From positions 1 through 56,849 of the forward strand of contig JAQXJR010000020.1 of the NCBI GenBank assembly GCA_029009055.1: DNA of 56,849 nt, read 5' to 3'. Every line of letters starts with the position of its first letter. Position 1 is the stretch's first letter. Under the pieces are notes generated by a model, which did not search any database, was not told where the DNA came from, and saw only the letters and a program-made list of their open reading frames with translations. The stretch comes from Eubacteriales bacterium. Lineage in GTDB: Bacteria; Bacillota; Clostridia; Peptostreptococcales; Anaerovoracaceae. This document shows positions 35,575 to 42,893 of the stretch, one piece after another. The position numbers were made by a program, and so were the translations under genes.

Positions 35575-35641
35575 GTTGATTAGTCAACCTTTATTATAGT
35601 CAAAATAATTGACAGGTCAACCAATTCGATTGACCTGTCAA
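35575..35641 (-). promoter_or_regulatory. MarR operon promoter with two operator palindromes
   Basis: Minus strand: TTGACC (35615-35620), 16-base spacer, perfect TATAAT (35593-35598). A perfect 12-bp inverted repeat, TTGACAGGTCAA/TTGACCTGTCAA (35609-35620 and 35630-35641), covers the -35 box. A second palindrome, GTTGATTAGTCAAC (35575-35588), lies just past the -10. Both share the half-site TTGA...TCAA. This is a textbook position for MarR autorepression. Confidence 0.8.
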
Positions 35642-35716
35642 CTATTTTTACATAATCTTCATATTTCCGCGCTGTAAGCTCCAGGCTATAGAAAATTTTC
35701 CGCGAGAAAGCTCAAT

Positions 35717-35764
35717 AAAAAGAGCCGCCCTAAGTGGTTGAAAAATCAGCCTCTTAGGACCGCT
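35717..35764 (-). terminator. Terminator of the aspartokinase gene
   Basis: On the minus strand GAGC...CCTAAG pairs with CTTAGG...GCTC, followed by TTTTTATT. It lies about 80 bases past the stop at 35845. Confidence 0.75.
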
Positions 35765-35844
35765 CCTGATAATCAATATTTTCCGAATTATGACTCTCCA
35801 GATCCCGGACGGGAAGATCCGCCGGAATGGCTTTGCTGAATAAC

Positions 35845-37185
35845 CTATGCCTCAGTCTTCGTCGGCGAGATCTCCTCGAAGGCTTCGTATATGGCGCGTA
35901 CAGCCTTCTCGAAGTCCGCGTTCTCGACACCTATGATTATATTCATCTCGCTGGAGCCCTGGTCTATCATCCTGATGTTTATGTCCTCCGCGGCAAGGGC
36001 TGAGAAGAGTCTGGCGGAAACTCCGGCTCTCCTGCTCATTCCGGCTCCTACTGTCGCGATGAGGGAAATGTCGTGGGACACCTTCACCCAGTTAGGTTTC
36101 AGCTGGTTCTCTATGTCCTCGATGAAGTCGTCGAGCTTACCGTCGATCTCGTCATTAGAGATTACGATGGAGACTGTGTCGATCCCGGTCGGGATGTGCT
36201 CGAAGCTGATGTCGTTATCCTCTGTGATGGACAGGAGCCTCCTGACGAAGCCCTTCTCCCTGTTCAGCCCGTTCTTATAGATTGCGACTACCGTGAAGTC
36301 CTTATTTCCGGCGATTCCGGTTATGACTCTCTTATCAGCCGGGTCGTGTTCGGACGTAATGATGGTGCCCGGGTCTTCCGGCTTATTCGTGTTCTTAATA
36401 TTAATAGGAATGCCGGCCAGCATTACCGGGTACACGGCGTCTTCGTGCAAAACGGAAGCGCCCATGTATGAGAGCTCGCGCAGTTCCATGTATGAGATGT
36501 TATGGATAGGCTCAGGGTCCTTAACTATCCTCGGGTCTGCCATGAGGAAGCCGGATACGTCTGTCCAGTTCTCGTATATGTCGGCGCCTACGGCTCTGGC
36601 TACCAGAGCTCCTGTGACGTCTGACCCGCCGCGGCTGAAGACCTTCACGTTACCTGTCTGGGCGTCCGAACCGTAGAAGCCCGGAATGACAGCGCGGTCA
36701 TGCTTCTTAAGTTCCTCTGCCAGGAGCTTATTCGTCTCTTCCATCATGACTCTGCCGCGCCTGTCGAACTTAATGAGGTTCTGTGTGTCCACGAAATCGT
36801 AGCCCAGGTAGGCTGATACGATATTAGCTGTGATGAACTCACCCCGGCTCACGACGTAGTCCTCCGACGCGCCGTTATTAATGTTATCGTGGATCTCGTC
36901 GAAAAGGCTGTCCAGGTCTATGTTCAGCCCGAGCTTTATCTTAATCGCGTTGAATCTGTCGGATATGACCTGGAAGACCTGGTCGTAAGAAATGTTGTTC
37001 CTGATCTGCGACAGGCAGAGGTAGAGGAGGTCTGTTATCTTATTATCTCCCGGGAACCTCTTCCCCGACGCGGAAACTATGATATAGCGGCGGTCGGGGT
37101 CGCTCTGGATGATGTCCCTCATCTTCGCCAGCTGGAAACCATCAGCGACGGACGATCCGCCGAATTTAGCTACTTTCAATCCCAT
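35845..37185 (-). CDS. lysC: Aspartokinase (monofunctional)
   Basis: Aspartate kinase, the first step from aspartate to lysine, threonine and methionine; 446 residues, cytoplasmic. The N-terminal amino-acid-kinase domain starts KVAKFGGSSVADG, followed by VSRGEFITANIVSAYLG, SRGGSDVTGALVARAVGADIYENWTDVSG and ADPRIV. The C-terminus carries two ACT domains (VAIYKNGLNREKGFVRR and SLIATVGAGMSRRAGVSARLFSALA), the usual allosteric module. AAAAGGAG precedes the ATG, and a good promoter is visible (37218-37246). No lysine or threonine riboswitch is recognised in the short leader. It lies next to metK on the same strand but with its own promoter and after metK's terminator. Confidence 0.93.
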   Translation of the reverse strand: MGLKVAKFGGSSVADGFQLAKMRDIIQSDPDRRYIIVSASGKRFPGDNKITDLLYLCLSQIRNNISYDQVFQVISDRFNAIKIKLGLNIDLDSLFDEIHDNINNGASEDYVVSRGEFITANIVSAYLGYDFVDTQNLIKFDRRGRVMMEETNKLLAEELKKHDRAVIPGFYGSDAQTGNVKVFSRGGSDVTGALVARAVGADIYENWTDVSGFLMADPRIVKDPEPIHNISYMELRELSYMGASVLHEDAVYPVMLAGIPINIKNTNKPEDPGTIITSEHDPADKRVITGIAGNKDFTVVAIYKNGLNREKGFVRRLLSITEDNDISFEHIPTGIDTVSIVISNDEIDGKLDDFIEDIENQLKPNWVKVSHDISLIATVGAGMSRRAGVSARLFSALAAEDINIRMIDQGSSEMNIIIGVENADFEKAVRAIYEAFEEISPTKTEA

Positions 37186-37217
37186 GTGTTTACTCCTTTT
37201 TTGTCGTCATTACCAAA

Positions 37218-37246
37218 AATTTACTTCATTATTCATGGCTTGTCAA
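37218..37246 (-). promoter_or_regulatory. Promoter of the aspartokinase gene
   Basis: Minus strand: perfect TTGACA (37241-37246), 17-base spacer, TAAATT (37218-37223), 33 bases upstream of the ATG. Confidence 0.75.
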
Positions 37247-37416
37247 CCTTTTTCGGGGACATATGGGATAAATAGGGACATGATAGGGAAGCTGGCTTCC
37301 CACCCGGCGATTCCCGCCTTTTCCTCCAGCAAAGTCCACCCGGTGCTTTCCCCTCCGGGCAGCGCTGGAGCGGGCGGCGGCGGAAGGACTTTGCTGTAGG
37401 AGAATCTAAGCAATAT

Positions 37417-37452
37417 AAAAAACGCCCCGGACGGCTAAGCCATCCGAGGCGG
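37417..37452 (-). terminator. Terminator of metK
   Basis: On the minus strand a GC-rich stem (CGCCTCGGATGGC paired with GCCGTCCGGGGCG, 3-base loop, one G-U) is followed by TTTTTT. It starts about 27 bases past the metK stop. Confidence 0.92.
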
Positions 37453-37478
37453 TAAATTAAACGTATATGCCGAGGCGA

Positions 37479-38657
37479 TTAGTTCAGCTCTGCCTTAAGC
37501 TCGTCTACCTTATCTGTGTGCTCCCATGGGAGGTCTATGTCTGTGCGGCCGAAGTGACCGTAAGCTGCTGTCTGCCTGTAGATAGGTCTTCTCAGGTCGA
37601 GGTTCTTAATGATAGCGGCCGGCCTCAGGTCGAAATGCTTCCTTACGATCTCAGCCAGCTTCTCATCATCGAACTTACCAGTTCCGAAAGAATCCACCAT
37701 TATGGAAACAGGCTCAGCCACGCCGATAGCGTAAGCAAGCTCTATCTCCGCCTTATCAGCCAGGCCCGCCGCAACGAGGTTCTTCGCTACATATCTCGCG
37801 GCGTAAGACGCGGAGCGGTCAACCTTAGTTGGGTCTTTGCCGGAGAAGCAGCCGCCGCCGTGGCGAGCGTATCCGCCGTATGTATCTACGATGATCTTAC
37901 GTCCTGTGAGGCCGGAATCTCCGTGAGGTCCGCCGATAACGAATCTGCCCGTCGGGTTCGTCAGGATCTTAGTGTCGTCGTCGATCAGGTCAGCCGGAAT
38001 GATAGGCTTAATAACGTGCTCGATGAGGTCAGCTCTTATCTGCTCCTGAGTAGCGTCTGGGTCGTGCTGGGTGGAAATTACGATAGTGTCCACGCGCTTA
38101 ACCTTATCGTCGTCGTACTCTACTGTAACCTGAGTCTTACCGTCAGGTCTGAGGTATGAGAGCGTGCCGTCCTTCCTGACCTGAGCCAGTCTCAGAGCCA
38201 GCTTATGAGCGAGGGATATAGGCATAGGCATGAGCTCCGGTGTCTCGTTGCAGGCATAACCGAACATCATGCCCTGGTCGCCGGCTCCTGTCGCGTCTTC
38301 CTCATCCATGTCGCCTTCCCTGTGCTCGAGGGCGTCGTTAACTCCCATGGCGATATCGCCGGACTGCTCGTCTATAGCGGACAGAACAGCGCATGTCTCA
38401 GCGTCGAAACCGTACTTAGCTCTGTCGTAGCCGATCTCCTTAACTACCTGTCTGGCGATAGTCGGGATGTCCACATAAGCTGATGTGCTGATCTCGCCCA
38501 TTACCATGATGTAGCCTGTAGTAGTCGTAGTCTCGCAGGCAACTCTGCCCTGCGGATCCTGTTCCAGAATGGCGTCGAGGATGGCATCTGATACCTGGTC
38601 GCAGATCTTATCAGGATGTCCCTCAGTAACGGATTCTGATGTAAAGAATTTCTTCAT
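37479..38657 (-). CDS. metK: S-adenosylmethionine synthetase
   Basis: Methionine adenosyltransferase: methionine plus ATP gives SAM. 392 residues, the standard length. Motifs: N-terminal [23 protein letters not shown], the ATP-binding hexapeptide region [12 protein letters not shown], and the phosphate loop [28 protein letters not shown] riboswitch with its own terminator lies in the leader (38732-38930), so expression should drop when SAM is plentiful. It supplies SAM for the radical SAM maturase in this window and indirectly feeds the methylthioadenosine salvage reaction of MtnA. Confidence 0.97.
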   Translation of the reverse strand: MKKFFTSESVTEGHPDKICDQVSDAILDAILEQDPQGRVACETTTTTGYIMVMGEISTSAYVDIPTIARQVVKEIGYDRAKYGFDAETCAVLSAIDEQSGDIAMGVNDALEHREGDMDEEDATGAGDQGMMFGYACNETPELMPMPISLAHKLALRLAQVRKDGTLSYLRPDGKTQVTVEYDDDKVKRVDTIVISTQHDPDATQEQIRADLIEHVIKPIIPADLIDDDTKILTNPTGRFVIGGPHGDSGLTGRKIIVDTYGGYARHGGGCFSGKDPTKVDRSASYAARYVAKNLVAAGLADKAEIELAYAIGVAEPVSIMVDSFGTGKFDDEKLAEIVRKHFDLRPAAIIKNLDLRRPIYRQTAAYGHFGRTDIDLPWEHTDKVDELKAELN

Positions 38658-38731
38658 CTGTTACTCCTTATGTTTATGGTTATATCTTAAAATGTTTTTT
38701 ATCTTATCGAGCAAAGGGATTTCCGCGCATT

Positions 38732-38930
38732 AAAAAATGTCTTTCCCTTATCATAAAGAAAAGACATGATCGGATCTCCTGTCATTTCCTCATCTTTCAG
38801 ACCGGGCCGCGCTCCGAAATTTCCTCCGGATCACGCTCACAGCCTGTAGGATTTGGCACCTTCGACGCGTCTATGCGCCGGGTTGCCGGGTCTCAAAGGG
38901 CCTATTCCCTCAACCGCTCTCAATAAGGTA
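38732..38930 (-). promoter_or_regulatory. SAM-I (S-box) riboswitch with intrinsic terminator, upstream of metK
   Basis: Read on the minus strand from 38930: P1 strand CCTTATTGAGAGCGG, then GAGGGAATAGGCCC, the core GACCCGGCAACC, AGGTGCCAAATCC, and the closing GAAAGATGAGG that pairs with the start of P1. These are the signature elements of SAM-I aptamers in order. It is followed by a terminator: ATGTCTTT...AAAGACAT (38738-38768), then TTTTTT (38737-38732). SAM binding should favour termination before metK. Confidence 0.95.
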
Positions 38931-38935
38931 AGGAT

Positions 38936-38963
38936 ATTATAACAATAATGTTTACGCATTCAA
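38936..38963 (-). promoter_or_regulatory. Promoter of the metK riboswitch transcript
   Basis: Minus strand: TTGAAT (38958-38963), 16-base spacer, perfect TATAAT (38936-38941). The aptamer begins within about 10 bases of the -10 box. Confidence 0.7.
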
Positions 38964-39218
38964 TATACGAATACGCGTCTTTGTCGAAAAATCAGGGGCC
39001 GGGGCCGGGTTTCGTGGTAGAATCGTGGTAGTGACTCTGCCACCCGAGCAAAGCAGGCCCGGCGCTGTTGCCTCCGGCAGCCGCAGCAAAGATGGAACTT
39101 GCGACATTGCCTTGCGGCGCGGGTTGCGGCACCGGCTGCTGTGGGTTTGCGGCGCCCCTTTAAACGAATTTGATTTTAAAGTCAAGGGGCAGATTTAAAG
39201 GCTCTGACCGAACCTATG

Positions 39219-39395
39219 TTTTTCACAGCTCCCAAACGTTAATCTCAAGCCGTTTGGGGCTATTATCCACAGATTTTCCAAAAATCGTATACAATCCTCC
39301 CCGGACACGGATGTGGAAAGTTTAAAAGCCGAAACCGCTTGAATCGGCTGATTACGGGAATTGTAAGTTTTTTGTCAAGGGTATGTTATCCACAA
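39219..39395 (+). promoter_or_regulatory. Leader region of the AlaX gene with two perfect DnaA boxes and a hairpin
   Basis: TTATCCACA, the strict DnaA-box consensus, occurs on the plus strand at 39263-39271 and 39386-39394, 123 bases apart. A hairpin CCCAAACG/CGTTTGGG with a 12-base loop lies just upstream of the first box. The second box would fall between a TTGTCA (39372) and an AT-rich -10-like stretch ahead of the AlaX ATG. Whether DnaA binds is inference. Confidence 0.5.
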
Positions 39396-39440
39396 TTTAA
39401 ATTACCTTAGAATTGGATTTTTCTGTAAAAAGGAGCTCTC

Positions 39441-40835
39441 ATGAAGACGAAAAAACTGTTCGAAGACGACGTTTATAAAAACACCTGTTTCTCTCATATA
39501 TTGTCCGCCGAGGCTCACGGCGACAAGCTGTATCTGACGTTCGATCAGACCATATTCTTCCCGACCGGAGGCGGTCAGTCATGCGATACAGGCACGATCA
39601 GCCTGGCGGACGGGTCCAACTCGCTTAATATAATAGATGTAGAGGAAACCGCTTCGAAATCCGGCGCAGAATCGGACAGCAGCGCCACTGACCAAACCTC
39701 CGGCGAATCTGTTGATAAATCCCTTAGTGTATCTGTCGGCAGCATAATCCACACGGCTGACGCTACGGGTGTGGATATCTCCCGCTTCGCGCCGGGCACA
39801 GAAGTCCTAATGGAAATAAACTGGTCCAGGAGGTTCGATAACATGCAGCGCCACTGCGGCGAGCACATACTGTCCGGCGCCATGTACAGGCTGTTCGGCG
39901 CTGTGAACCGCGGCTTCCACATGTCAGACGACTTCATGGTCATAGACTTCGAACTGCCGCGGAGCGGCTGGAACCGGGAAAAGCTTTGCTCGATAGACCC
40001 AGCCGATCCGGACACCCTGCCTGAGGACGAAAATTACAAAGCGCCCGATCGAATAAACTGGGCCATGGCTGAGGAAGCAGAGCTCGAGGCTAACCGCGTC
40101 ATCTGGCGGAACAGCCCGGTCACGACCCAGCATTTCGAGACCCGCGAGGAGGCGGAGCGCATGCCGCTCAGGAAGCACCTGGCCTTCGACGAAGACATAT
40201 CTATCGTGACCATAGGCAGCCTGCCGAGGCCTGACGACTGCTGCCCTTGCTGTGGGACACACCCGAGCGCGGCCGGCCAGGTCGGCATGATTAAGATTTA
40301 CAAGATCGAGCCGAATAAGGGCATGACGCGCATGTACATGGAGGCCGGGGAGCGCGCTTTCCGCCACGCCCAGCGCCATTTCGACGACTTCTACGACATT
40401 GCGGTCGGCATGTCCGCCGGGACCGAGGACGCCCTGCTGAAATTCCATAAATTCCAGGCGAAGGACGACGAGATGCACGACGAGATCCGTATCCTCAAGC
40501 AAAGCCTTACCGCGGCTGAGGCGTCCGCCCTGGCTTCCGCCATGGAGCCTTGCAAGGCTGTCGAGTACCGTGGCATGACTTCCGACGACCTCTTCAATAT
40601 AGCAAAGAAACTTACCGGCGCTATCCATGACTATGTATTCCTGATCGACGCCGACCACGCTCTCGCTGTCGCCTGCGCCAACACGGACGCGGGCTATAAC
40701 GCCGGCAAGCTCATTAAGGAGGAAGCCCGCGCTTACGGCGGCAAGGGCGGCGGCAAGCCTGCTTCCGCCATGGTGAAGTTCGAGTCCATGGACGCCCTGA
40801 ACGCATTCATATCACACGTGAAAGCATCACTCTAA
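39441..40835 (+). CDS. AlaX-type alanyl-tRNA editing protein with DHHA1 domain
   Basis: Free-standing homologue of the editing half of alanyl-tRNA synthetase, expected to deacylate mischarged Ser- or Gly-tRNA(Ala). 464 residues. N-terminal beta-barrel FFPTGGGQSCDTG; zinc/catalytic motif H-x3-H as HCGEH (138-142), followed later by C-x3-H as CCGTH (270-274), the expected four ligands; then MTRMYMEAGERAF and a C-terminal DHHA1-like domain ending with the GGKGGGKPA glycine-rich loop. Residues about 68-95 are a Ser/Asp-rich insertion in the barrel. AAGGAG lies before the ATG. It stands alone, transcribed opposite to its neighbours, with two DnaA boxes in its leader. The long form (AlaX-L/DHHA1) is clear; the exact tRNA specificity is inferred from the family. 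Confidence 0.88.
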   Translation: MKTKKLFEDDVYKNTCFSHILSAEAHGDKLYLTFDQTIFFPTGGGQSCDTGTISLADGSNSLNIIDVEETASKSGAESDSSATDQTSGESVDKSLSVSVGSIIHTADATGVDISRFAPGTEVLMEINWSRRFDNMQRHCGEHILSGAMYRLFGAVNRGFHMSDDFMVIDFELPRSGWNREKLCSIDPADPDTLPEDENYKAPDRINWAMAEEAELEANRVIWRNSPVTTQHFETREEAERMPLRKHLAFDEDISIVTIGSLPRPDDCCPCCGTHPSAAGQVGMIKIYKIEPNKGMTRMYMEAGERAFRHAQRHFDDFYDIAVGMSAGTEDALLKFHKFQAKDDEMHDEIRILKQSLTAAEASALASAMEPCKAVEYRGMTSDDLFNIAKKLTGAIHDYVFLIDADHALAVACANTDAGYNAGKLIKEEARAYGGKGGGKPASAMVKFESMDALNAFISHVKASL

Positions 40836-40838
40836 ACA

Positions 40839-40889
40839 AAAAGAGGTGTATCAGAAGCCGAAATCAACAACTTCTGATACACCTCTTTA
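40839..40889. terminator. Bidirectional terminator between convergent genes
   Basis: Perfect 18-bp stem (40840-40857 with 40871-40888, starting AAAGAGGTGTATC) and a 13-base loop. On the minus strand it is followed by TTTTTG, on the plus strand by a shorter T-run, so it can end both the AlaX gene and the 40948-41910 gene. Confidence 0.85.
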
Positions 40890-40947
40890 CCTATCTAAAT
40901 ATAATGGGACATGAAACCCCAAGGATCGGCTTTGCTATATGAATGGA

Positions 40948-41910
40948 TTACAGGAAAGCCAGCATTATGAACACAGCCAGGACGACCACGGTTATGAGGC
41001 CGACCACTATGATGCCCGCCAGATTATGCGGATCGTTCACAGCGTCGCTCCTCTCCAGCGTGAAGACGTCGAGCTGGTTCTTCTTATTATGTTTCTTAGC
41101 CTTCTTCTTCCGCTTCTTCTCGAGCTCAGGCTTCAGGTGCTGGACCACGTCCGTGCTGGTCCCCTCTATGAACTCCGAGAAGCCAGCTGTGTTAAGGCCC
41201 TTCTTAGCAGGCATGAGCGGAAGCTCCACCGGCGCGTCGCCGGTCTTAAAGGCGACCTCGTCCACAGCGACGGTGAAATCAACTATGTCCACGCCTTCCG
41301 GCATAGGAATGAGCGTCACCTCGCCGAATGTCTCGCCGACGCCTACGTCTATCTTATTATAGACATAATACATAGGCTCATCTAAAGGAACCGGCTCCGT
41401 GCTCGCCGCGATAGAATCGGTGCTCACCTTGGAATCATCAGGCTCTACAGCTTTCGCCCCGACTTTTTCCGCATTTTCACTCTTAGTATCCGCCGCGGCT
41501 TCCGGCTCGCTATCATCTGCTTTACTTTCGATTTCGTCAGAAGCTGACGCTGCAACAGAACTCGTTTCCGCATCAAAAGCAACCTCATTATCTTCAGTAG
41601 CTTCCGCAGCAGTTTCAGACGCCGCAACTACTTCAGACGTCGCAGCGGCCTCAACCTCAGCATTTTCAGCACTCTCCTGGACTTCTGGCTCCTGCGCTTC
41701 CGGCTGGTCCGGCGCCCGGAACAGGTTTAGCTTCACCCTCACAGCGCCGATCGGGAAAGCGTCCGCGTTAGTCATCTTCAGGCAGATGACTTCCAAGCCC
41801 GTCTTATTATCCCTTACGAGCATGCCGCTCTCAATAGTAACAGAAGTAACGACACTTAAGCCGACCTCCGTCTTTTTCAGTGTGCTGATAAGATCATATC
41901 TTCTTCCCAT
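40948..41910 (-). CDS. Tail-anchored membrane protein with an internal acidic low-complexity segment
   Basis: 320 residues, family not recognised. Layout: N-terminal beta-rich part with GLSVVTSVTIESGMLVRDNKTGLEVICLKM and AVRVKLNLF; a Glu/Ala/Ser/Asp-rich, probably disordered stretch (about 70-190); a second beta-rich part (YYVYNKIDVGVGETFGEVTLIPMP); a strongly basic segment (ELEKKRKKKAKKHNKK); and a single C-terminal hydrophobic helix (LAGIIVVGLITVVVLAVFIM) at the very end. The basic patch before the helix predicts a cytoplasmic body anchored by its tail. Start: ATG at 41910 with GGTGATC upstream; the frame extends to 41979 without a ribosome binding site. The acidic segment looks inserted inside one folded domain. 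Confidence 0.65.
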   Translation of the reverse strand: MGRRYDLISTLKKTEVGLSVVTSVTIESGMLVRDNKTGLEVICLKMTNADAFPIGAVRVKLNLFRAPDQPEAQEPEVQESAENAEVEAAATSEVVAASETAAEATEDNEVAFDAETSSVAASASDEIESKADDSEPEAAADTKSENAEKVGAKAVEPDDSKVSTDSIAASTEPVPLDEPMYYVYNKIDVGVGETFGEVTLIPMPEGVDIVDFTVAVDEVAFKTGDAPVELPLMPAKKGLNTAGFSEFIEGTSTDVVQHLKPELEKKRKKKAKKHNKKNQLDVFTLERSDAVNDPHNLAGIIVVGLITVVVLAVFIMLAFL

Positions 41911-41949
41911 AAGATCACCGCCTTGCCCGATCCGGAAATAAGGTAAAAG

Positions 41950-42028
41950 TCTGAATTTCCCCAAACGAGTGCCGCGCAAACCGCTCAGGATTCATGAAAG
42001 TAAGGGAATACTCTGAATTTCCCCAAAC
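41950..42028 (+). repeat. 17-bp direct repeat TCTGAATTTCCCCAAAC
   Basis: TCTGAATTTCCCCAAAC occurs exactly at 41950-41966 and 42012-42028, 62 bases apart, with similar AT-rich sequence before each copy. It lies upstream of the tail-anchored protein gene and may be paired protein-binding sites or a small duplication. Confidence 0.7.
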
Positions 42029-42089
42029 CAAAGCTCGCAGCAAGCCTCGCTAAGCCAAAATCCAATCCCGCCACAAGTTCAGCAAGCCT

Positions 42090-42800
42090 CTACAGCCCCA
42101 TCAGATAAGAAACCTCGTCAGGATTCAGCTTCCTGTACGTGCCCGGCTTCAAATGCCCGAGCGGAATGTTCGCGATCTGTATTCGCTCCAGCTCCTGGAC
42201 GTGCTTACCGACCGCTTCGAACATCCGGCGCACCTGCCTGTTCTTACCCTCGTGGATCGTCACCTCGAGAAGCGTGGAATGCTTCGTCCACATGATGACA
42301 TTCACCTGAGCCGGCGATGTCACGAAATGGCCGATATCCACACCGTGACGCAGCTTAGCCAGGGCCGCCTTCGAGATGTTTCCATTTATCCTCACCCTGT
42401 ACGTCTTATTCACCTTATGCTTAGGGTGCGACAGATGATAAGCGAAATCGCCGTCATTCGTCAGGAAAAGCAGCCCCGAAGTGTTGAAATCCAACCTCCC
42501 GACCGGGAATATCCTCACATCGTGGTCTTCTATCAGGTCGAGGACCGTAGCCCTGCCCCTGTCGTCAGACACAGACGTTATGACGCCCACCGGCTTATTC
42601 ATGGCGTAGTAAACCTTCTTCGCCTCGCCCGAATTTTCTATGACCCTGCCATCGACCCGGACCTCATCGCCCGGCTGCACATCATACCCCGGCTCCGTCA
42701 GGACCGCGCCATTCACCCTGACCTTCCTGTCAGCTATGAGCTGGTCGGCCTTCCTGCGGCTGGTAACACCCGCCTGAGCTATGAATTTATTTATCCTCAT
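42090..42800 (-). CDS. rluB: RluB/RsuA-family pseudouridine synthase
   Basis: Converts a specific uridine of ribosomal RNA to pseudouridine (23S U2605 in E. coli RluB numbering, by family analogy). 236 residues. N-terminal S4 RNA-binding domain (MRINKFIAQAGVTSRRKADQLI, KVRVNG), then the catalytic motif VGRLDFNTSGLLFLTNDG whose Asp is the nucleophile, and the C-terminal GKNRQVRRMFEAVG typical of RsuA/RluB/E/F. In many Firmicutes this gene lies close to scpA/scpB; here those are about 6 kb away on the same strand. The choice between RluB and its close relatives is by context and length. Confidence 0.88.
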   Translation of the reverse strand: MRINKFIAQAGVTSRRKADQLIADRKVRVNGAVLTEPGYDVQPGDEVRVDGRVIENSGEAKKVYYAMNKPVGVITSVSDDRGRATVLDLIEDHDVRIFPVGRLDFNTSGLLFLTNDGDFAYHLSHPKHKVNKTYRVRINGNISKAALAKLRHGVDIGHFVTSPAQVNVIMWTKHSTLLEVTIHEGKNRQVRRMFEAVGKHVQELERIQIANIPLGHLKPGTYRKLNPDEVSYLMGL

Positions 42801-42893
42801 CTATTCCTCCAGCTCACATTAGCTTAGCAAATCCGTCCGCGGTTTTCCTTTGCAGCCTCTCAGCAAAATCCGTCCGCGTATGCCCTTCCAGGC

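Noticed and set aside
39219..39395. Replication origin
   Set aside because: Only two perfect DnaA boxes, no dnaA/dnaN/rpmH neighbours, and no switch of gene strand around the site.
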